From Robertmurraya kyonggiensis (lineage in GTDB: Bacteria; Bacillota; Bacilli; Bacillales; Cytobacillaceae): a DNA stretch of 64,000 nt. The position numbers were made by a program, and so were the translations under genes. The stretch covers positions 496,001 through 560,000 of the forward strand of contig NZ_SWBM01000001.1 in the NCBI RefSeq assembly GCF_005116465.1, given 5' to 3'. Shown one piece after another: positions 24,884 to 33,153 of the stretch (position 1 is its first letter; every line of letters starts with the position of its first letter). Under the pieces are notes generated by a model that worked only from the letters and a program-made list of their open reading frames with translations, made no database searches and was not told where the DNA came from.

Positions 24884-24920
24884 AAAGAGGAAGCGACATG
24901 ACCGTCGCTTCCTCTTTTTT
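24884..24920. terminator. strong bidirectional terminator after fixX
   Basis: GAGGAAGCGAC and GTCGCTTCCTC form an 11-bp perfect stem with a 6-base loop, flanked by A-rich and T6 tracts. It separates fixABCX from the convergent DUF2512 gene. Confidence 0.95.
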
Positions 24921-25369
24921 CACTTTCTATTTTCATGATCCTTGGATAGTTCAGGGGAGAATTCATCAGAAGCCTCCGTTTGATATTGAAGGTTTCTTGG
25001 GCGATTAGTACGATCTCGGTCATCCGTGTGCTTCGTGATATTAAACATATACTTATGAAAGACATATTCTACAACCGCTATCCCGATAGCTGTAATAAGT
25101 GCCATGGTAAAGGCAGTTGTCGATGCTGTTAGCCAAGAAATCATTAGCCAAACGATTAAGAGAGCAAGGACAAAATCCACTAACGTAGCAACAATATTAC
25201 TGGTTCTAGGCAAAACGCCTAAATCTCCAACTAAATATGATACAATTCCTAAAACGAGTGTAATTAGGAATACTGTTCCGAATGTCATTCCATAATATAA
25301 TCCTAAAATCAAATACAAAATAGCAAGAGTAGCGATGAACTTAACAGCTAATGCTTTTAAGTTTCCCAT
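24920..25369 (-). CDS. YndM-like DUF2512 membrane protein
   Basis: 149 residues from the ATG at 25369 (AAAGGTGGTTACT upstream). Four hydrophobic helices in the first 105 residues are followed by a charged, hydrophilic tail. The segment GDLGVLPRTSNIVATLVDF is typical of the DUF2512/YndM family of spore-formers. No biochemical function is established for the family. It is followed upstream in the same transcript direction by a 36-residue Lys-rich protein. Confidence 0.75.
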   Translation of the reverse strand: MGNLKALAVKFIATLAILYLILGLYYGMTFGTVFLITLVLGIVSYLVGDLGVLPRTSNIVATLVDFVLALLIVWLMISWLTASTTAFTMALITAIGIAVVEYVFHKYMFNITKHTDDRDRTNRPRNLQYQTEASDEFSPELSKDHENRK

Positions 25370-25390
25370 AGTAACCACCTTTAAGTTGTA

Positions 25391-25501
25391 TTATTTTTTG
25401 CTTCGAGTTTTCTTCGTTTTATCCTGTTGAAAGGCACTTTCTGTCTCATGATCTTTTTGATTTTGCTCAATGCTGTTGTTTTTAGCTTTCTTTTTGCTCA
25501 T
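25391..25501 (-). CDS. small Lys-rich hydrophilic protein
   Basis: 36 residues from an ATG at 25501, with GGTGGTGAAATCA as ribosome binding site, 22 bases before the DUF2512 start on the same strand. The sequence begins MSKKKAKNNS and ends in TKKTRSKK, lacks hydrophobic residues and is probably disordered. It resembles the many tiny basic spore-associated proteins of Bacillaceae, but I do not recognise the family. Confidence 0.5.
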   Translation of the reverse strand: MSKKKAKNNSIEQNQKDHETESAFQQDKTKKTRSKK

Positions 25502-25632
25502 GATTTCACCACCTTCTAAACCTATTTTGTGTTTTTATGCATGAAATTATTAAGAAAAGTTGCGTATTCACTGTCTGTATATGTTTTCACATGGATTCTT
25601 AAAAAGAAGAAAAGCAAAAGGGGAAATGGAGA

Positions 25633-25950
25633 TTAGCATATTTGAGGAGAAGGAAGATGAAAACCATTGATTGTAATTGTTAGTTTTAGCTCAGTAGCAG
25701 CCTTACAAGCCTGATGAAAATTTCTATAGATAGAAGAGGTGTAGTAGGGTTTTTTATTTTGAAAATAACCGTCTTCATTTGTTTCGTAAATGACCACATT
25801 CCAAGTATAAAACTCTTCTTGCTCAGATTCTCTATGTCCTTCAATAGCAATTAACCAATGGGAAACATTTGGGACGGAATGCACAATATCGTTTCTGCTT
25901 GTGGGCAAAAGACAAGTTTGATAAAAGTCACGATGATTACTAAAATGCAT
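25633..25950 (-). CDS. uncharacterised 105-residue protein
   Basis: Start ATG at 25950 with a near-perfect AAGGAGGAAAAAATC ribosome binding site, the main evidence that it is real. The protein is soluble, with no signal peptide or membrane segment. It has many aromatic residues and a mixed alpha/beta look (HWLIAIEGHRE, FYTWNVVIYETNEDGYF, LKLTITINGFHLP). I do not recognise a family. A cre-like palindrome lies about 100 bases upstream. It stands alone between two minus-strand genes. Confidence 0.7.
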   Translation of the reverse strand: MHFSNHRDFYQTCLLPTSRNDIVHSVPNVSHWLIAIEGHRESEQEEFYTWNVVIYETNEDGYFQNKKPYYTSSIYRNFHQACKAATELKLTITINGFHLPSPQIC

Positions 25951-26046
25951 GATTTTTTCCTCCTTAAAATTGAATAGTTATTCTATCTATAATTATAGAG
26001 AGTTTTCACGAAAACGAATGGTCTAATTGTTAACAATAATCGAAAT

Positions 26047-26060
26047 TTAAAACGCTTTCA
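26047..26060 (-). promoter_or_regulatory. cre-like palindrome upstream of the 105-residue protein
   Basis: On the minus strand TGAAAGCGTTTTAA matches the cre consensus except at the penultimate C. It lies between the MFS gene end and the start of the small gene, where a promoter for the latter would be. Evidence is sequence resemblance only. Confidence 0.35.
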
Positions 26061-26068
26061 TAGTTGTA

Positions 26069-26103
26069 TAAAAAAGGATGGAGCTCTAAGCCATCCCTTT
26101 TTT
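26069..26103 (-). terminator. terminator overlapping the 3' end of the MFS gene
   Basis: GGATGG and CCATCC pair around an AGCTCTAAG loop, flanked by A-rich and T-rich tracts. The hairpin includes the MFS stop codon at 26086-26088. Confidence 0.8.
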
Positions 26104-27318
26104 CGCTGTATCATTAGGAAGTAGTAGTGTCAGGACTCCGAGTAAAGGAAGAAATCCGGTTAAGATTATCGTTAAGACAATTCCAATTTGGTCGGCTAAG
26201 TAACCGAGCACAATTGAACCGATTGCGCCCATTCCAAAAGCTAAGCCTACAGTTAAACCTGACATTAAGCCGATTTTTCCCGGGACAAGCTCCTGTGCAT
26301 AGACAACGGTAACGGAAAAGCTAGACATTAAAATAAAACCTGTAATAGTCAAAATAATAAATGCAATTGTAGGCGATACAAAAGGCATTAATATAGAGAA
26401 TGGTGCTGTTCCAATTAGTGAAAAGAAAATCACATTTCTCTTTCCAAAACGATCAGCTAATGGACCGCCAAAGAAAGTACCGACCGCACCTGCCACTAAA
26501 AAGGCAAATAGGAAACCTTGAGCCTTTTCAATTGAAAAATCATAGCTTTCGATTGCAAAAAATGCATAGTAGTTTGTAATACCCGACACATACCAAGAAC
26601 GGGCAAAAATTAAGAATAAGAGCAAGACGAGATATAAGACAATTTTTCGTGTAAAAGGATTTTCAGCAGAAACTGCGCTCTGTCCTTTACGTTTGACACT
26701 TTTAACATCTAGTTGCAATTTTTGAGTGTACCAGTTTGCGATATAGACTAACAGAAACACGGCCATGGCTGCGACAATGATGAACCAAGCAGCTCCCTTT
26801 TGACCGAGCGGGACTAAAATTAATGCGGTAATGACAGGGGCTAATGCTTGCCCTGTATTTCCCCCAACTTGATATATGGATTGAGCAAGTCCTCTACGCG
26901 TTCCTGCGGCCATATGAGCTACTCGAGAGCCTTCTGGATGAAAAACTGCTGAACCAAGACCGATAAATAAAACAGAAAATACAATCCAAATAAAAGAAGG
27001 GGCAAATGCTAACCCAAACACACCAATTAACGTAGATGTTAACCCAATCGGCAACGCATAAGGCATCGGTTTCTTATCCGTTACAACCCCTACAAAGGGC
27101 TGCATCACCGAGGCAACCATGTTTAGCGAAAAGGCAATGATCCCGAGCTGTGTAAAAGTTAATCCCATAGAATCCTCTAAAATTGGGAACATAGCAGGGA
27201 CAACAGCTTGGAGAGAATCATTCAATAAATGACAGATCCCGATGATAACTAAAATTTTGTAGTTTGTGTTCTCAATTCCTTTTTTAAAGGGCTGAGATGT
27301 TAAGGCTGCTTGACTCAA
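26086..27318 (-). CDS. MFS transporter, fosmidomycin-resistance (Fsr) type
   Basis: 410 residues from a TTG at 27318 placed 6 bases after AAGAAGGG; a TTG 18 bases earlier would place that site inside the gene. About 12 membrane helices. MFS signatures are GVVTDKKPMP in loop 2-3 and GPLADRFGKRN in loop 8-9. GLGSAVFHPEGSRVAHMAAG is characteristic of the Fsr subfamily. Likely a proton-driven efflux pump in the plasma membrane; substrate unknown. It diverges from the APH-like gene at 27471. Confidence 0.85.
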   Translation of the reverse strand: MSQAALTSQPFKKGIENTNYKILVIIGICHLLNDSLQAVVPAMFPILEDSMGLTFTQLGIIAFSLNMVASVMQPFVGVVTDKKPMPYALPIGLTSTLIGVFGLAFAPSFIWIVFSVLFIGLGSAVFHPEGSRVAHMAAGTRRGLAQSIYQVGGNTGQALAPVITALILVPLGQKGAAWFIIVAAMAVFLLVYIANWYTQKLQLDVKSVKRKGQSAVSAENPFTRKIVLYLVLLLFLIFARSWYVSGITNYYAFFAIESYDFSIEKAQGFLFAFLVAGAVGTFFGGPLADRFGKRNVIFFSLIGTAPFSILMPFVSPTIAFIILTITGFILMSSFSVTVVYAQELVPGKIGLMSGLTVGLAFGMGAIGSIVLGYLADQIGIVLTIILTGFLPLLGVLTLLLPNDTAKKGMA

Positions 27319-27470
27319 TGAATACCCTTCTTTCAAAAGTTGATATTGCTATATTACATGAAAATTTCTGCTCGTGGATCCCTTTTTTGAAATTTTTGGA
27401 GATTAATAGGATTTTCCTATTTTAAGTAGAATACTTAAAGGAATGAATTTTTATAATGGGGGATTTTTTA

Positions 27471-28481
27471 ATGGAACGATTTGTTGAGCAAGTCTTTACA
27501 GAAGAAATCATGAATGAAGCATTACAGCATTTTGCTTTAGAAAAAGAGTATAAGAAACTAGGGGATTTTGAGAATTATGTGTTTGAAGTAACAAGAGAGG
27601 GGAGTCCATTTATATTGAGATTGACGCATAGCTCTCATCGAACAAAGGAAGAGTTGCATTCGGAAATCGATTGGATGAATTATTTACATACGAATCAAGT
27701 TCTTGTTCCGAGAGCATACGAGTCCGTAAATGGGGAGTTAGTTGTGCGTCTACAAGCGGAGGATGGGACGAACTTTTTTGCCAGCCTTTTTTCAAAAGTC
27801 CCTGGAGCACATATAAGGTCCAATCACGAAAAATTTGACCAGGAATTATTTTATAAATGGGGGCAAACAATTGGAAAAATGCATCAAGTGACGAAGGGAT
27901 ATGTGGTAGGTGAAAACCTAGTTAAAAGACCAAGTTGGGAAGAGGAAGATATTCACTTCGTTGACAAATATGTTCCTACAGATGAACAGCTCATTATCCA
28001 AAATGCGAACGAGCTATTGCTGGAAATCCAAAAGCTTGATCAAAACATTGATAATTATGGGTTAATTCATACGGATATTCATTCGGGAAACTTCTTTTAT
28101 GACGGGGAAAATATTCACGTTTTTGATTTTGATGATTGTTGTTATCATTGGTTCTGTTCAGATATTGCCATACCTCTGTATTATTCCGTTCTCTATGGGT
28201 TTCCTCAAGGGAAAAAAGAGGTGCGGAATGATTTTGCAAACATCTTTTTTAATGCATTTTTATCAGGATATAAAAGTGAAAATGTCTTGCCGAGTGGATG
28301 GGAAAAGCAGGTGCCTTTATTCTTGAGACTTCGAGACGTAGCTCTTTATTCCGTCTTGCATAAAAAAATCTCACCAGAGGATAGAACGGAAAAGATGATT
28401 GCTCAAATGAAAGAAATAAAAGAACGGATCGAACAAAATGAACCAATTGTTGATATAGCTCAATTAACATTAAGTGTATAA
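27471..28481 (+). CDS. aminoglycoside phosphotransferase-fold kinase
   Basis: 336 residues from the ATG at 27471, 7 bases after GGGGGA; an ATG at 27456 overlaps that site. It shows the APH/choline-kinase motifs: the catalytic Brenner loop HTDIHSGNFFYD and the metal-binding HVFDFDD about 10 residues later. The N-terminal lobe starts with the nucleotide-binding FENYVFEVTREGSPFILR. The family phosphorylates small molecules (homoserine, choline, sugars, aminoglycosides). Nothing here fixes the substrate, and resistance is not implied. Confidence 0.8.
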   Translation: MERFVEQVFTEEIMNEALQHFALEKEYKKLGDFENYVFEVTREGSPFILRLTHSSHRTKEELHSEIDWMNYLHTNQVLVPRAYESVNGELVVRLQAEDGTNFFASLFSKVPGAHIRSNHEKFDQELFYKWGQTIGKMHQVTKGYVVGENLVKRPSWEEEDIHFVDKYVPTDEQLIIQNANELLLEIQKLDQNIDNYGLIHTDIHSGNFFYDGENIHVFDFDDCCYHWFCSDIAIPLYYSVLYGFPQGKKEVRNDFANIFFNAFLSGYKSENVLPSGWEKQVPLFLRLRDVALYSVLHKKISPEDRTEKMIAQMKEIKERIEQNEPIVDIAQLTLSV

Positions 28482-28491
28482 TAGGATACTA

Positions 28492-28526
28492 AAAAAGTCT
28501 CTCTATGTTGGTGTAGAGAGACTTTT
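28492..28526. terminator. bidirectional terminator between convergent genes
   Basis: AGTCTCTCTA and TAGAGAGACT form a perfect 10-bp stem with an 8-base loop, bordered by A- and T-rich tracts. Confidence 0.92.
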
Positions 28527-30032
28527 CTAATGTGTCTTTGCAATAGGTAAAGTAATTTTTACAGTAGTACCTTTATTTTCTTTACTTGTGATATGAATCT
28601 TTCCACCAAAGGAATGAAGGATTCGTCGACATACAACCAGACCTAAGCCAGTCCCAGTTTCCTTTGATGTATAAAATGGAGTGAAAATTTTCTCAATGAC
28701 CTCATCTTTAATTCCAACACCTGTATCACTTATCATAAGCTCACAGGTGGAGTTCTTTTTAGATAGGTCAATTGTAAGACGACCTCCATTTTCCATTGCT
28801 TCAAAAGCATTTCTTGTAATGTTTAAAATAACCTGTTTCATTTGATCTCGCGTACACTTTACAAAAATCGGCTGTTCTGACGGATTATAAATCAAATCTA
28901 TTTTGTTTAGAGTAGCCTCTGATAGAATGAGTGGTTGTAGTTCATTAAGAACTTTTGCTATATCTACCGCATGCATTTTTTGTGCGGTAGGCTTTCCTAA
29001 AATTAGAAACTCACCAACGATTTCATTAATTCTTTCGATTTCTTTATTAATTACTGAAAAATAAAGGCGATCGGTTGGGTCATCGTATTTTTCCCCTAAT
29101 AGCTGAACTAATCCTTTTATGCCGGTCAAGGGATTACGAATTTCATGAGCTGTACTGGCTGCGAGAGTTCCAACCAATTCTAGTTTCTGTACTTCGTTTT
29201 CTTGTTTTTCTAATGCTGCCTGACGTCTAAGCAACATATACATAATTAATAGAAACAAAATATTCGTCAGTATCAGTACTGCACCAATGATGAAAATGTA
29301 GTCCATTGTCGTATTCCGTACGTCGGGTTCGGGTACTTTTACTTGCAAATTCCATGGAATTCGGTCTATAGGTACGGAAACCCATCTGTCATTATCCAAT
29401 GGGTCATCCTTTTTAATATTAAATCCCATAACTTCTTCGTCATTGGCATTTAACACTAACAGCTGTGCTCCAGGCGTAAGAACATTTAATAAATTTTTCA
29501 CATAGTCGACTCGAAGTAAAGACATAGAAACAGCAATTAACTCATTTTTATCATTTAGAATCGGAACGGCAAGTGCAAGAACCTTTTGATCATTCGGTAA
29601 AGAGAATTCTTTATTCGAAATGATAATATCTTTCGTTCTAACAACTTCTTGAACAATATCTATTTCAAAAAAAGCATTCTTTTGAAATATTTTGTTTGAG
29701 CCTGTAATGATTTGCCCATCAATACTAAGTATATAAATACCACCATAACGAGGATCTGATTGATTGGTTCGTTCTAGCAATGGCTGCATATCCTCTAGAT
29801 CCGTATATAAGGTTTTGGCAGCTAAGGAGAGTACTTCAAGTGAAGTTACTGTATCACTAATAAATTTGTCCCAATGAGACGCATGAATATGAGCGACCCA
29901 ATTGGCCTCCTCCATTCTTTCATCAAGTTTTCTTTGTGATTGAATGTGGATTAAATAGTAACTTCCGAGAATAGTCGGGAGCAGTACAATAAAAATATAT
30001 AAAATAATGGTTTTTTTATGTTTTCTTTTCAT
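28527..30032 (-). CDS. membrane sensor histidine kinase with extracellular Cache domain (KinD-like)
   Basis: 501 residues. One membrane helix near residues 8-26, an extracellular PDC/Cache sensor from about 28 to 240 (YGGIYILSIDGQIITGS, LALAVPILNDKNELIAVSMS), a second membrane helix at about 245-267, then HisKA (TLAASTAHEIRNPLTGIKG) and HATPase (NITRNAFEAMENG, DTGVGIKDE, FYTSKETGTGLGL) domains. The architecture and length resemble B. subtilis KinD, a phosphorelay kinase whose Cache domain is thought to bind small acids. No response regulator is adjacent. Ligand unknown. Confidence 0.8.
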   Translation of the reverse strand: MKRKHKKTIILYIFIVLLPTILGSYYLIHIQSQRKLDERMEEANWVAHIHASHWDKFISDTVTSLEVLSLAAKTLYTDLEDMQPLLERTNQSDPRYGGIYILSIDGQIITGSNKIFQKNAFFEIDIVQEVVRTKDIIISNKEFSLPNDQKVLALAVPILNDKNELIAVSMSLLRVDYVKNLLNVLTPGAQLLVLNANDEEVMGFNIKKDDPLDNDRWVSVPIDRIPWNLQVKVPEPDVRNTTMDYIFIIGAVLILTNILFLLIMYMLLRRQAALEKQENEVQKLELVGTLAASTAHEIRNPLTGIKGLVQLLGEKYDDPTDRLYFSVINKEIERINEIVGEFLILGKPTAQKMHAVDIAKVLNELQPLILSEATLNKIDLIYNPSEQPIFVKCTRDQMKQVILNITRNAFEAMENGGRLTIDLSKKNSTCELMISDTGVGIKDEVIEKIFTPFYTSKETGTGLGLVVCRRILHSFGGKIHITSKENKGTTVKITLPIAKTH

Positions 30033-30061
30033 CCATTAACTCCAACACATTTATTTCATTA

Positions 30062-30223
30062 GCTCTTTTCTCAAACTATGTTGCTTTTGGAACAAAAAGT
30101 TGATGAATTAGTCTATGTTTTCAATGATAACTAGTTTTAAATCAATGAGAAAAGAGTTTGCAAACTTAGTTAAGATGCACCAAATTGCTATTTCTACGTT
30201 AAAATCGGCATTAAGATTTTAAC
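30062..30223 (+). repeat. interspersed two-hairpin element, copy B
   Basis: Same plan as copy A at 20869: GCTCTTTTCTCA at 30062-30073 paired with ATGAGAAAAGAG at 30145-30156, the block TTGCAAAC-n-GATGCACCAAAT, then GTTAAAATC at 30198-30206 and GATTTTAAC at 30215-30223. The second hairpin has a shorter apex than copy A. It sits in the 398-base gap between the Cache kinase start and the MarR gene; the rest of that gap shows nothing I can name. Confidence 0.8.
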
Positions 30224-30430
30224 AACTATTTTTACGAATACAGCCATTTCATTTAACGATGTTTATTATAGCATTAAATGGGAGCGTAAAGGGAATCCTT
30301 TTCCGACATATTGTAAAAAAATGGGACTAGAGAATAGACCGCGAAATTGACAGGGGAAGGGAGACTTTTCTATAATAGTTTTAAATCAAGATATTTTGGT
30401 TTGAAAAATTCTCTAAAGGATTTGAGAAAA

Positions 30431-30868
30431 ATGAGTTCAGAAGATGTTAAACAATCATTAAAGTTATTTATTGTGCTTTCACGCGCATATCGAGCGGTTA
30501 ATGAAAATGTCAATAAACTGATCCACACATATGGATTGAACCCAACTGAGTTTGCTGTGTTAGAGCTTCTTTATCATAAAGGGGATCAACCTCTTCAGCA
30601 AATTGGTGGAAAGATCCTTCTTGCAAGTGGAAGCATCACTTATGTTGTAGATAAGCTTGAGGAAAAAGGGTATTTAGCAAGAGTTGCATGTCCGAATGAC
30701 CGTCGAGTAACATTTGCTCAAATCACAGAAAGCGGAAAGCAATTTATTGAAAATGTATTTCCAGTCCATGAGGAAAGAATTCATTCTTTAATGTCAGAGC
30801 TTTCTCCAGCAGAAAGAGAGACTGCTATAGCTCTATTAAAAAAGCTAGGTTTATCGGTTTCTCCTTAA
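30431..30868 (+). CDS. MarR-family transcriptional regulator (MhqR/YkvE-like)
   Basis: 145 residues from the ATG at 30431, with AAAGGA upstream; the frame extends to 30347 without a better site. A MarR winged helix is clear: LNPTEFAVLELLYHKGD, QQIGGKILLASGSITYVVDKLEEKGYL and the wing CPNDRRVTFAQIT. It resembles B. subtilis MhqR, the quinone/catechol-responsive repressor, in length and in the LLASGSITYVVDKLE helix, and mhqR maps to the same chromosomal region there. No dioxygenase gene is adjacent, so its targets are elsewhere. Confidence 0.75.
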   Translation: MSSEDVKQSLKLFIVLSRAYRAVNENVNKLIHTYGLNPTEFAVLELLYHKGDQPLQQIGGKILLASGSITYVVDKLEEKGYLARVACPNDRRVTFAQITESGKQFIENVFPVHEERIHSLMSELSPAERETAIALLKKLGLSVSP

Positions 30869-30914
30869 TAGCTTTAGGATGAAACTGAATGCTTATCATT
30901 GATTATTGACACTG

Positions 30915-30943
30915 AAACGGTCCGAAAAACGGATCGTTTTTTA
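30915..30943 (+). terminator. terminator after the MarR gene
   Basis: AAACGGTCCG and CGGATCGTTT pair (one G-U) around AAAAA and run into T6. Confidence 0.82.
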
Positions 30944-31019
30944 ATTTTATAGAAGGTTCTGGCATTTTTTAGTATAATGGATTAGTAAAGTCTTAATTTT
31001 TTGATAAGGGGGCTTTTGG

Positions 31020-32714
31020 ATGGGGTTTACTCAATATACATACACAAGACCAAATTTTGAAGTTATTGAGAAAAGCTTTGAAGAAGCGTTAAACAGATTC
31101 AAAGAAGCGACATCAGCTGATGAGCAAAATCAAGTAATGACAGAAATTAATGCGATCCGAAATGAATTGGGGACTATGTTTAACCTTGTTGAGATTCGTC
31201 ATACGATTGATACAAATGATGAATTTTATAGAACAGAGCAAGATATTATGGACGAACTCGGTCCACAAGTTGGTGGATTAATTACGAAATACTATCTGGC
31301 ATTAGTTGAATCACCTTTTCGTGCCGTATTAGAAGCGAAATGGGGAAAACAATTATTTGCTCTTGCTGAAGCACAATTAAAGGTATTTTCACCAGAAATC
31401 GTACCCCTATTGCAAAAGGAGAATAAGCTCTCAACAGAATATACGAAGCTTATTGCTTCTGCGAAAATCATGTTTGAAGGGGAAGAACGTACCCTTTCAC
31501 AAATGGAACCTTTCACACAATCGACGGATCGAGAAATGCGTAAAAAGGCGAGTGAGGCTCGATTCGGTTTTCTTGCTAGTCATGAAGAAGAATTAGATCG
31601 TATTTACGATGATTTAGTTAAAGTGAGAACGGAGATTGCTCACAAATTAGGCTTCGGAAACTTCGTCGAACTGGCTTACTATCGCATGTATCGTACGGAT
31701 TATAATGCGGAAATGGTCGCAAATTTCCGTGACCAAGTGAAAGAGTATATTGTCCCAGTTACAACCAAGTTACGAGAAAGACAACAAGAGCGGATTGGCG
31801 TTGAAAAGCTTAAGTTCTATGATGAAGACTTCAATTTCGTTTCTGGAAATGCTGTACCAAAGGGAAGACCTGAGTGGATTATTGAAAATGGGCAAAAAAT
31901 GTATGATGAGCTCTCAAAGGAAACGGGCGAATTTTTTCAATTTATGAGAGAAAATGATCTTATGGACCTCGTTGCGAAAAAGGGTAAAGCTGGCGGCGGT
32001 TATTGTACATTTATTGAAAATTATAAAGCCCCATTTATTTTTTCTAACTTTAATGGTACTTCCGGGGATATTGATGTATTAACTCATGAAGCAGGTCATG
32101 CATTTCAAGTCTATTCAAGCCGCGGGTTTGATATTCCTGAGTATTATTGGCCAACTTATGAAGCAGCTGAAATTCATTCGATGAGCATGGAGTTTTTCAC
32201 ATGGCCGTGGATGGAACTTTTCTTTAAAGAAGATACCGACAAATACAAGTTCTCTCATTTAGGTTCTGGGTTATTATTTTTACCTTATGGGGTTTCAGTT
32301 GATGAATTCCAGCATTGGGTATACGAAAATCCAACAGCAACACCAAAAGAGAGAAAACAAGCTTGGAGAGAGATTGAAAAGAAATACCTTCCGCACAAAG
32401 ATTATGATGGCAATGAGTATTTGGAAAATGGTGGATTTTGGCAGAGGCAGGGCCATATTTATAATTCTCCATTTTATTATATTGATTACACGTTAGCGCA
32501 AATCTGTGCGTTCCAATTCTGGAAACGTTCAAGAGAGAATCATGTGGAGGCTTGGGAGGATTACCTTAAACTATGTAAGTTAGGTGGTAGCCTTCCGTTC
32601 ACCGAGCTTGTGAAGGAAGCTAATCTAATTTCACCATTTGAAGACGGTTGCGTGGAGTCTGTTGTTGGCGAAATTGAAAACTGGTTGAATTCAGTGAATG
32701 ATAAAGAGCTTTAA
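31020..32714 (+). CDS. M3-family oligoendopeptidase
   Basis: 564 residues; ATG at 31020 after AAGGGGGCTTTTGG. The zinc-binding motif HEAGHAFQVY (HExxH) lies at about residues 356-365, and the third ligand is probably the Glu of YEAAEIHSMSMEF about 25 residues later. The N-terminal region is helical, as in M3 peptidases. Family knowledge: cytoplasmic zinc enzymes that trim peptides of roughly 5-15 residues. It is shorter than PepF (about 600-670) and fits the compact M3 subfamily common in Bacillaceae. Confidence 0.9.
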   Translation: MGFTQYTYTRPNFEVIEKSFEEALNRFKEATSADEQNQVMTEINAIRNELGTMFNLVEIRHTIDTNDEFYRTEQDIMDELGPQVGGLITKYYLALVESPFRAVLEAKWGKQLFALAEAQLKVFSPEIVPLLQKENKLSTEYTKLIASAKIMFEGEERTLSQMEPFTQSTDREMRKKASEARFGFLASHEEELDRIYDDLVKVRTEIAHKLGFGNFVELAYYRMYRTDYNAEMVANFRDQVKEYIVPVTTKLRERQQERIGVEKLKFYDEDFNFVSGNAVPKGRPEWIIENGQKMYDELSKETGEFFQFMRENDLMDLVAKKGKAGGGYCTFIENYKAPFIFSNFNGTSGDIDVLTHEAGHAFQVYSSRGFDIPEYYWPTYEAAEIHSMSMEFFTWPWMELFFKEDTDKYKFSHLGSGLLFLPYGVSVDEFQHWVYENPTATPKERKQAWREIEKKYLPHKDYDGNEYLENGGFWQRQGHIYNSPFYYIDYTLAQICAFQFWKRSRENHVEAWEDYLKLCKLGGSLPFTELVKEANLISPFEDGCVESVVGEIENWLNSVNDKEL

Positions 32715-32781
32715 TTATTTAGGCTGGTCCATTGGATCGGTCTTTTCTTTTTGTTTGGACTATGATAAATTTAAATAAATA

Positions 32782-32799
32782 TATGAACGAATGTTCATA
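32782..32799 (+). promoter_or_regulatory. SmtB/CzrA-type operator
   Basis: TATGAAC and GTTCATA are perfect inverted repeats separated by GAAT, the typical 12-2-12 style site of zinc-sensing ArsR-family repressors. It lies just upstream of a TATAAT at 32808-32813 and 35 bases before czrA, so bound repressor would block the promoter. Confidence 0.8.
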
Positions 32800-32833
32800 C
32801 TTTGATATATAATGAATTGGGATGAGGGATTTT

Positions 32834-33142
32834 ATGGACGAAAAAAATCATCACTTTCTAAATGAAGAAACTGTTGAGGATGTGGCTACTAAATTCAAGG
32901 CACTTGCAGATCCTACAAGAGTGAAGATCTTGTATTTATTAACACAAGAGGAATGCTCGGTGGGTCATATTGCTGAAGTTCTTGGAATGACGCAATCAGC
33001 TGTGTCACATCAGCTATCCTATTTAAAGCAGCTAAGACTCGTAAAATCTCGACGGGTAGGGCAATCGTTCATCTATCGATATGATGATGAGCATGTCATT
33101 GAAATCCTAAAACAAATGATTCGTCATTCTTTACATGATTAG
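32834..33142 (+). CDS. czrA: ArsR/SmtB-family zinc-sensing repressor CzrA
   Basis: 102 residues from the ATG at 32834, placed after GAGGGATTTT. The winged helix reads ALADPTRVKILYLL, CSVGHIAEVLGMTQSAVSHQL. The last helix holds the alpha-5 zinc site: Asp-x-His (DEH), then His 11 residues later and His three after that (RHSLH), exactly the CzrA/SmtB spacing. Zn or Co binding releases DNA. It is followed at 11 bases by the efflux gene czcD and preceded by its operator, forming a self-regulated metal-resistance operon. Confidence 0.92.
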   Translation: MDEKNHHFLNEETVEDVATKFKALADPTRVKILYLLTQEECSVGHIAEVLGMTQSAVSHQLSYLKQLRLVKSRRVGQSFIYRYDDEHVIEILKQMIRHSLHD

Positions 33143-33153
33143 GGGGAATCTAA

